A stretch of DNA of 10,918 nt. Origin: an uncultured Bacilli bacterium. Lineage in GTDB: Bacteria > Bacillota_I > Bacilli_A > RF39 > UBA660. The stretch covers positions 1 to 10,918 of the forward strand of contig CARZYU010000012.1 of assembly GCA_949113215.1 (NCBI GenBank), in the 5' to 3' direction. Shown in pieces: positions 6,556 to 10,918 of this stretch. Positions within the stretch are counted from its first letter, which is position 1. Every line of letters begins with the position of its first letter. Position numbers and translations under genes: made by a program. Below the pieces are notes generated by a model, which had not been told where the DNA came from, did no database searches, and saw only the letters and a list, made by a program, of their open reading frames with translations.

Positions 6556-6584
6556 AGGATACTACAAAACGGAAAAAAAGTCAA
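6556..6584 (-). promoter_or_regulatory. greA promoter (sigma-A)
   Basis: Minus strand: -35 TTGACT (6579-6584), a 17-nt spacer and -10 TATCCT (6556-6561). The -35 starts at the base immediately after the stop codon of the upstream gene. No terminator separates them, so greA may also receive read-through from the U32/dGTPase operon. Confidence 0.7.
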
Positions 6585-7721
6585 TCATTTTGAGAGCTCT
6601 CGTTTCTGTTCTTTTCTTACTTGCTGTAAAAAGAAATCATCGGTCATCCCACTTAAAAAATCTAAGACCATTCGCTTCTTGTGCGTTGTCTCTTGGTAGA
6701 TAGGATCCATACCATTCAAAAATGTTTGATAAATGACGCTTTTCACATTCTTTTCTTCCAAATCTTGCAAATAAGTCCGATAGAGTAACCAGAGTCCCCG
6801 ACGGTATTCTTCGATTGCTTCTTTGCTATTCGCTTTGTTGTATACATGTTGATAATTGAACTGTAGTAGTTTCTTTAAAGCTTCAAAGACTTCTTCGCTC
6901 ATTTTAATATATGGTTTTCCATCACTTTGGTTCACAATATCTAAAACCAAGGCATTGACAATCTCACGATTGCTTCTTCCTAAAACCTCAGCTATACTTT
7001 CAGGAATGTCTTCCTTCTTAAGAACCCCTAGCAAAAGGGCATCTTCAATATCCTTGCCAATGTAAGCAATGACATCCGCAATACGCACGATGCAGCCCTC
7101 TAACGTCATGGGACGAATCCTCTTAGCTACCTTACTATCGTGGTAGGTCGCTTCGTATTCCTTTAAAAATTGTTCCTTCGTTTTCGAAACTGGTTCGTAA
7201 CAAAGAGACAACATTTCGCCATTGTGACACATAATACCGTCTAAGACTTGCACCGATAAATTGAGCCCTCTCCCCTTGTTTTCCACAAACAGAAAATTAC
7301 GGACACTTTGTACATTATGATAGAAATGTTCCTTTAATTCTTTTTGTGATATCTCATCTAAAATGTGTTCACCAACATGACCCAAAGGTGTATGGCCAAT
7401 ATCGTGACCCAAAGCAATGGCTTCCACCAAATCTTCGTTCAAACGAAGGACCCTAGCAATCGTTCTTGCAATTTTACTGACAAATAACACATGAGTAATT
7501 CGCTTACTGATATGATCGTTTTCCTGAAACGAAAAAACCTGTGTCTTCTTCATATACCTCGTAAAAGAGAGAGAATAAATAATACGATCTGCATCATGGG
7601 AAAAACTAGGACGTATATCCTCTTTTTCTTCCACCAAACGAATGGCTTCTTTGCTTTTTGTTGCATAGGAACTAAGCCCTTCTTCATAACGAAGTAAGGT
7701 TTCTTTTTTAATGTTCTGCAT
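6585..7721 (-). CDS. dgt: HD-domain dGTPase-like phosphohydrolase (dNTP triphosphohydrolase family)
   Basis: Family members hydrolyse dNTPs to nucleoside and triphosphate, which tunes dNTP pools. The 378-residue protein carries the dGTPase hallmarks in order: DADRIIYSLSFTRYMKKTQVF (41-63, the 'D.DRI..S..F.R...KTQVF' block), the HD metal ligands His77 (RITHVLFVS), His106-Asp107 (LGHDIGHTPLGHVGE) and Asp216 (VRIADVIAYIGKDIEDA). The block around His77 reads THVLFVSKI rather than the common THSLEVAQI, a mild divergence with ligands intact. Substrate preference and any allosteric dNTP control cannot be read from the sequence. ATG 7721 is chosen: AAAGGAG precedes it by 11 nt, and it starts 2 nt after the upstream U32 stop. 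A longer open frame to 7832 only overlaps that gene. It is the third gene of the U32 operon. Confidence 0.88.
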   Translation of the reverse strand: MQNIKKETLLRYEEGLSSYATKSKEAIRLVEEKEDIRPSFSHDADRIIYSLSFTRYMKKTQVFSFQENDHISKRITHVLFVSKIARTIARVLRLNEDLVEAIALGHDIGHTPLGHVGEHILDEISQKELKEHFYHNVQSVRNFLFVENKGRGLNLSVQVLDGIMCHNGEMLSLCYEPVSKTKEQFLKEYEATYHDSKVAKRIRPMTLEGCIVRIADVIAYIGKDIEDALLLGVLKKEDIPESIAEVLGRSNREIVNALVLDIVNQSDGKPYIKMSEEVFEALKKLLQFNYQHVYNKANSKEAIEEYRRGLWLLYRTYLQDLEEKNVKSVIYQTFLNGMDPIYQETTHKKRMVLDFLSGMTDDFFLQQVRKEQKRELSK

Positions 7722-7723
7722 CT

Positions 7724-8914
7724 TCAAGACTCCTTTCCCTTTTTCAAAAGACGAATCATCGAATAAGGTTCGACCTTTTCTCTCCACGGAATCCTCAAAA
7801 TTTGTTCGGGATGTCTTGCTACTTCCAAACAATTTTCTTCCTCGTCATAAAAATCAGATATCGTAAATTCGTAACTTTTTCCACTTGGCGTAAATAATTC
7901 GACAAGATCCCCTTTTTCAAAATAATTTCGTTCCACGACGATGAGTTGTTCTTTTTCTTCCTCATAATCAAGGACCATTGCCAAGTACTCTTGATTGGAA
8001 AGTTCTTGTCTTCCCGTATAGTACTGATCAGTCTCATCTGCTTCTCTCGTAAAGAAATGACTACTGGTCTCTCGATTCGCCACTCGCGATAAAATCTCAT
8101 CCTGTTTTTGTAACAATTCATCACTTAGCGTTCCTTCGTAGATTGCATCGATTATTTTACGATAAGCTCCAATGACAGTGGCCAAATAATACAAAGAACG
8201 CATTCTACCTTCTACTTTCAAAGAGGAAACCCCTAGCTCGATCATATCTTTGATGTAATGAGCCAAATTCAAATCCTTTGTAGCAAGCGTAAATGGTTGC
8301 TCTTCTTCCGACTGAAAGGCAAAACGGCATACTTGACTACATCCACCACGATTGGAATCACGATTTGTGACATAGTTCGAAAAAGCACACCTTCCACTGA
8401 AGAACGTACACATCGCTCCATGAATGAACACTTCCACATCCATATTTGTTTCTTCTATGATTCGTTTGATTTGATCCTTCGATAATTCTCTTGCTAAAAC
8501 GACACGGTCAACTCCCTGTTTCTTAAAATAATTCACTGCATAGGAATTGGTCGTGGAATTCTGCGTACTTAAATGGACTTCAACCGAAGGATGATGTTCT
8601 TTGATGTAACGAATCAAAAAAGGATCACTGACAATAAAAGCATCGATTCCTGCTTCTACAACTTTTTGGATATATTCTTCTACATTTTTGGTATCCTCAT
8701 CATGAAAGACAATGTTCAAAGTCAAATAGACCTTTTTCCCTAAAGAATGTGCAAAAACTGCCGCTTCTCTCATTTCTTCCACACTGAAGTTATTCGCATT
8801 GGCCCTCAGACTATAATCTTGTCCTCCAAAGTAAACCGCATCTGCTCCATAGAGCAAAGTTACCTTTAAACGTTCTAAGTCCCCTGCTGGAGACAACAAC
8901 TCAATCTTCTTCAT
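7724..8914 (-). CDS. trhP2: U32 family protein, TrhP2/YrrO-like (tRNA 5-hydroxyuridine synthesis)
   Basis: U32 proteins were named peptidases, but the YrrN/YrrO (TrhP) branch is required for 5-hydroxyuridine at tRNA wobble position 34. The 396-residue protein begins with the family N-terminus ELLSPAGDLERLKVTLLYGADAVYFGG. It carries the U32 signature EVFIHGAMCTFFSGRCAFSNY near 161-181. Four cysteines (169, 176, 192, 196; last pair in GGCSQVCR) form a plausible Fe-S ligand set, as in related U32 proteins. A C-terminal segment (about 310-390) looks like the small beta domain of the longer U32 form. ATG 8914 has AAGGTGA upstream and lies 14 nt inside the end of the preceding U32 gene, so coupling is likely. 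The exact substrate is inferred from the family and from the paired arrangement. Confidence 0.88.
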   Translation of the reverse strand: MKKIELLSPAGDLERLKVTLLYGADAVYFGGQDYSLRANANNFSVEEMREAAVFAHSLGKKVYLTLNIVFHDEDTKNVEEYIQKVVEAGIDAFIVSDPFLIRYIKEHHPSVEVHLSTQNSTTNSYAVNYFKKQGVDRVVLARELSKDQIKRIIEETNMDVEVFIHGAMCTFFSGRCAFSNYVTNRDSNRGGCSQVCRFAFQSEEEQPFTLATKDLNLAHYIKDMIELGVSSLKVEGRMRSLYYLATVIGAYRKIIDAIYEGTLSDELLQKQDEILSRVANRETSSHFFTREADETDQYYTGRQELSNQEYLAMVLDYEEEKEQLIVVERNYFEKGDLVELFTPSGKSYEFTISDFYDEEENCLEVARHPEQILRIPWREKVEPYSMIRLLKKGKES

Positions 8915-9764
8915 GTTTCTTCACCTTAAAAATCGTTTTCTTTTCTAAAAATCCCGTATAAGTCCCAAGAAGCGCATCCAACTGATCTAGTATTTCTTTT
9001 TTTGGATCCTTTTGGTAACTAGAATGAAGAGAAAGAATCTTTAAAAATTCTTGGTGAGAAAAGAAATCTTCATTTAACACGCCTCTTACGTCCATGTTAG
9101 AAAAAATAGGAAGTACCTTACTGCTATTTAAAGGTTCATGATAAAAAAAAGTCGTCCCTGTAGCATCTTCCAGCACGTCATACTTTTGATGACCAATCGG
9201 TTCCTCAATGGTAATTGGATTTTTTACATTTTTAGAAAGAACTTTATAATAATTCTTCAACAGCTTTCGTTTCGAATGAGCTACGACTTGATGTCCTGAT
9301 AGTAAGACAAAAAATTTCATCTTACTTGTCTCAATCATTTTCTTCATTTCCTCCATCGTAATTTCCGAAGCCAAATTTCCATAAACGACACCCTGTTCCT
9401 GATAATAATCGCAAGTTTTGGTATTCGTCACCATATGGGTTTGATTCCAGACAAGATCAAAGGAAAAATTTCCCTCTTTCCAAAGTTCCAAAAGAGCAAG
9501 ATCATAAAAGAAAATCCCCTCGATTCCCATCCGATCGAGTCGATTTAAGATTTCTTTGAGCGGTTCGATTTCTTCATCAAAGATGATTTTATTGATGATG
9601 ACAAAAACAGGTTTCTTTTGCTTACAACACTCTTCCATTTGGGAAAGAGAAAATGTTATCAAATAATCCGAACTATAAGAAGAAAGTGGAAGCAAAAAGC
9701 CTTCGGCTCCTTGTTCCACATAAGCATTCCAATTATCATGGCTTGGCTTTACATACAACTTCAT
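8901..9764 (-). CDS. trhP1: U32 family protein, TrhP1/YrrN-like partner without the cysteine signature
   Basis: The 287-residue protein is a divergent U32 relative. It has a TIM-barrel-like series of alternating strands and helices, including FVIINKIIFDEEIEPLKEIL, IEGIFFYDLALLEL and DLVWNQTHMVTNTKTCDYYQEQGV (a strand-helix block seen in U32 proteins). At the place of the U32 signature it reads FFVLLSGHQVVAHSKRKLLKNYY, with no cysteines. It has only three Cys in all (47, 48 and 118), so it cannot carry the four-Cys cluster of its partner. In Bacilli the short YrrN and longer YrrO are encoded in tandem and act together on tRNA ho5U34; position and size here match. ATG 9764 is the first in-frame start after the promoter. 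The ribosome-binding site (AGGAAGG) is 13 nt away, so initiation may be weak. It is the first gene of the operon. Confidence 0.75.
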   Translation of the reverse strand: MKLYVKPSHDNWNAYVEQGAEGFLLPLSSYSSDYLITFSLSQMEECCKQKKPVFVIINKIIFDEEIEPLKEILNRLDRMGIEGIFFYDLALLELWKEGNFSFDLVWNQTHMVTNTKTCDYYQEQGVVYGNLASEITMEEMKKMIETSKMKFFVLLSGHQVVAHSKRKLLKNYYKVLSKNVKNPITIEEPIGHQKYDVLEDATGTTFFYHEPLNSSKVLPIFSNMDVRGVLNEDFFSHQEFLKILSLHSSYQKDPKKEILDQLDALLGTYTGFLEKKTIFKVKKHEED

Positions 9765-9799
9765 ACTTTTTTGGTTCCCTTCCTACTAAAACTAGACTT

Positions 9800-9828
9800 A
9801 TTATAATCAATCCCCTACTTCAAGTCAA
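9800..9828 (-). promoter_or_regulatory. Promoter of the U32/dGTPase operon (sigma-A)
   Basis: Minus strand: -35 TTGACT (9823-9828), a 17-nt spacer and perfect -10 TATAAT (9800-9805), about 35 nt upstream of the first start codon. It is one of the best consensus promoters in the window and should drive both U32 genes and the dGTPase-like gene. Confidence 0.85.
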
Positions 9829-9851
9829 CCGAACAGAGTCCTCTTTCACAC

Positions 9852-9876
9852 AAAAAAAGGCCTCAAAAAGAAGCCT
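9852..9876 (-). terminator. Intrinsic terminator of the RCC1-repeat gene, overlapping its stop codon
   Basis: Minus strand: stem AGGCTTC (9870-9876) and GAGGCCT (9858-9864), with one G-U pair in the RNA and a 5-nt loop of T. Counting the stem's last base, the run is TTTTTTT (9852-9858). Two bases of the stop codon TAG (9875-9877) form the base of the stem. Confidence 0.85.
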
Positions 9877-10918
9877 ACTTTCCTAATTTGATCAACGTTG
9901 GAACAACGACATTAGGGTTCTTTCCAACGATTCCATAACGATTCTCCCCAAATCCATATAAAACGTTTTTGGTAGTAAGGATCAAAGTCTGGTTAGAATC
10001 GGTCGAAACACTTTTAACACCAGTCATAATCTTAACAGGAGTTAAAGAAAAGTCCCATGTTCCATTTCCCAATATATTGCCTCCAAAAGCATAAAGCTCC
10101 TTGTTTTTCGTAATCACCATCGTTCTAATTGGGCTAGTTGAAATAAATTCCACCTGATCCATCACTTTGATTGGAGTTAGTAAGATATCATCAACACTAC
10201 TGGATCCCATTTGTCCATTTTCATTCGTTCCAGTAGCATACAATTCCCCTGTTTTTGTAAGAATCATCGTATGTTTATTACTAGCTTCAACACTCTTGAC
10301 GTTGTCCATAATTTTCACAAAGTTTGGTTTGTTTTCTGTCGTATTATCACCTAATTGTCCGTTGTCGTTCTTTCCAACTCCATACAGTTCCCCTGCCTTA
10401 TTTACAACCATTGTATAAGAACTTCCAGCCGAAACGGAAATAACACCTTCCATTACTTTCACTGGAGTGCTCTTATTTTCAACCGTCCCATCACCCAATT
10501 GTCCAAGGTTATTTTGACCTGCAGCATACAATTCTCCTGTCTTGGTTAGAATCATCGTATGATATAAACCTACGGAAGCGTCCTCTACATTTTCCATAAT
10601 TTTAACTGGGGTACTCTTATTTACATTCGTTCCATCACCTAGTTGTCCCATAGTATTTCGTCCAACTCCATACAAGTCTCCCGTTTCTGTTATGATCATG
10701 GTATGGGAATTTCCCGCCTTGACCTTTGAAACTCCACCCATCGTTTTCGTCAAAACATAAGAAGTTCCTGAGAAATTATTTCCCTGCTTTCCATAGGAAT
10801 TATTACCGATACCATATAAATCCTTATTTGCCATAACAATCATACTGTAATTATTTCCTGCAGATATTGAGCTAACCTCTTCTAGTATCTTGGTTGGGCT
10901 CGGAATGTTTGCTAAAAT
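9875..10918 (-). CDS. RCC1-repeat (beta-propeller) protein, 3' part; start beyond right edge
   Basis: The frame is open to the window edge: 347 residues are visible. The codons before the first visible ATG (10843) encode PTKILEEVSSISAGNNYSM, clearly another repeat, so that ATG is internal. Seven copies of an approximately 48-residue unit are seen, each with LYGxGxNxxGQLGDGT, then TPVKIMxxVxxVSAG and HTMILTKTGE. This is the RCC1/ATS1 pattern, whose seven-unit arrays close into a beta-propeller. The middle units are most alike; the last two (LYAFGGNILGNG, LYGFGENRYGIVG) have decayed. The visible C-terminus ends in VPTLIKLGK, with no LPxTG motif or membrane segment. Any signal peptide or further domain would be in the missing 5' part. 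Bacterial RCC1 proteins are often surface or secreted interaction proteins, but no function can be assigned. It is separated from the U32 operon by a terminator. Confidence 0.88.
   Translation of the reverse strand: MLANIPSPTKILEEVSSISAGNNYSMIVMANKDLYGIGNNSYGKQGNNFSGTSYVLTKTMGGVSKVKAGNSHTMIITETGDLYGVGRNTMGQLGDGTNVNKSTPVKIMENVEDASVGLYHTMILTKTGELYAAGQNNLGQLGDGTVENKSTPVKVMEGVISVSAGSSYTMVVNKAGELYGVGKNDNGQLGDNTTENKPNFVKIMDNVKSVEASNKHTMILTKTGELYATGTNENGQMGSSSVDDILLTPIKVMDQVEFISTSPIRTMVITKNKELYAFGGNILGNGTWDFSLTPVKIMTGVKSVSTDSNQTLILTTKNVLYGFGENRYGIVGKNPNVVVPTLIKLGK

Noticed and set aside
7722..7832. A longer N-terminus for the dGTPase-like protein, overlapping the U32 gene
   Set aside because: The extra 37 residues are the U32 gene read in another frame. 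ATG 7721 has AAAGGAG and starts just after the U32 stop codon.
7819..8124. A 101-residue minus-strand frame inside the TrhP2-like gene
   Set aside because: It is an out-of-frame overlap within a well-supported gene, with no family resemblance and no independent signals.
10769..10843. ATG 10843 as the start of the RCC1-repeat gene
   Set aside because: The 25 codons before it have no stop and encode recognisable repeat sequence (PTKILEEVSSISAGNNYS), and no ribosome-binding site precedes it. The gene is cut by the window edge.

Overview
The window is AT-rich Bacillota DNA. Ten genes are visible: nine on the minus strand and one fragment on the plus strand at the left edge. TGA is used as a stop codon (both the GntR and dGTPase-like genes, and both U32 genes, end in TGA) and Trp is TGG, so the code is standard, which excludes Mycoplasmatales-type Mollicutes. 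Protein similarity and gene order (tig then lon; a U32 pair upstream of greA) point to a Bacilli/Erysipelotrichia-like relative. The exact lineage is not resolvable by eye.

Layout, left to right. 1-198 is the 3' end of a plus-strand gene that looks like the C-terminal part of a DUF1016/YhcG PD-(D/E)XK nuclease-like protein. It converges on lon at a perfect 15-bp hairpin (211-245) that can terminate both transcripts. 221-4018 is the protein quality-control block: lon (ATP-dependent protease) and tig (trigger factor), each with its own promoter. 4019-6020 is a YtrA-type GntR regulator, ABC ATPase and ABC-2 permease operon. It has overlapping genes and a clear sigma-A promoter with a perfect palindromic operator on its -10. 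6024-6584 is greA with its own promoter and terminator. 6585-9828 is a three-gene operon of two U32 proteins (TrhP1/TrhP2-like, tRNA 5-hydroxyuridine formation) and an HD-domain dGTPase-like phosphohydrolase, expressed from a strong promoter at 9800-9828. 9852-10918 is the 3' part of an RCC1-repeat (beta-propeller) protein whose start lies beyond the right edge.

Most of the window is core housekeeping: protein folding and degradation, transcription-elongation rescue, tRNA modification and nucleotide pool control. The two edges are the accessory parts (nuclease-like fragment and RCC1 protein). I do not see a convincing new multi-gene system. The items most worth a second look are an apparent in-frame loss of about 17 residues in the otherwise intact protease domain of Lon, an inverted repeat bracketing the lon promoter, three terminators built over stop codons, and the RCC1-repeat protein. 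No intergenic stretch exceeds about 150 bases, and no tRNA, rRNA, CRISPR or insertion sequence was seen.
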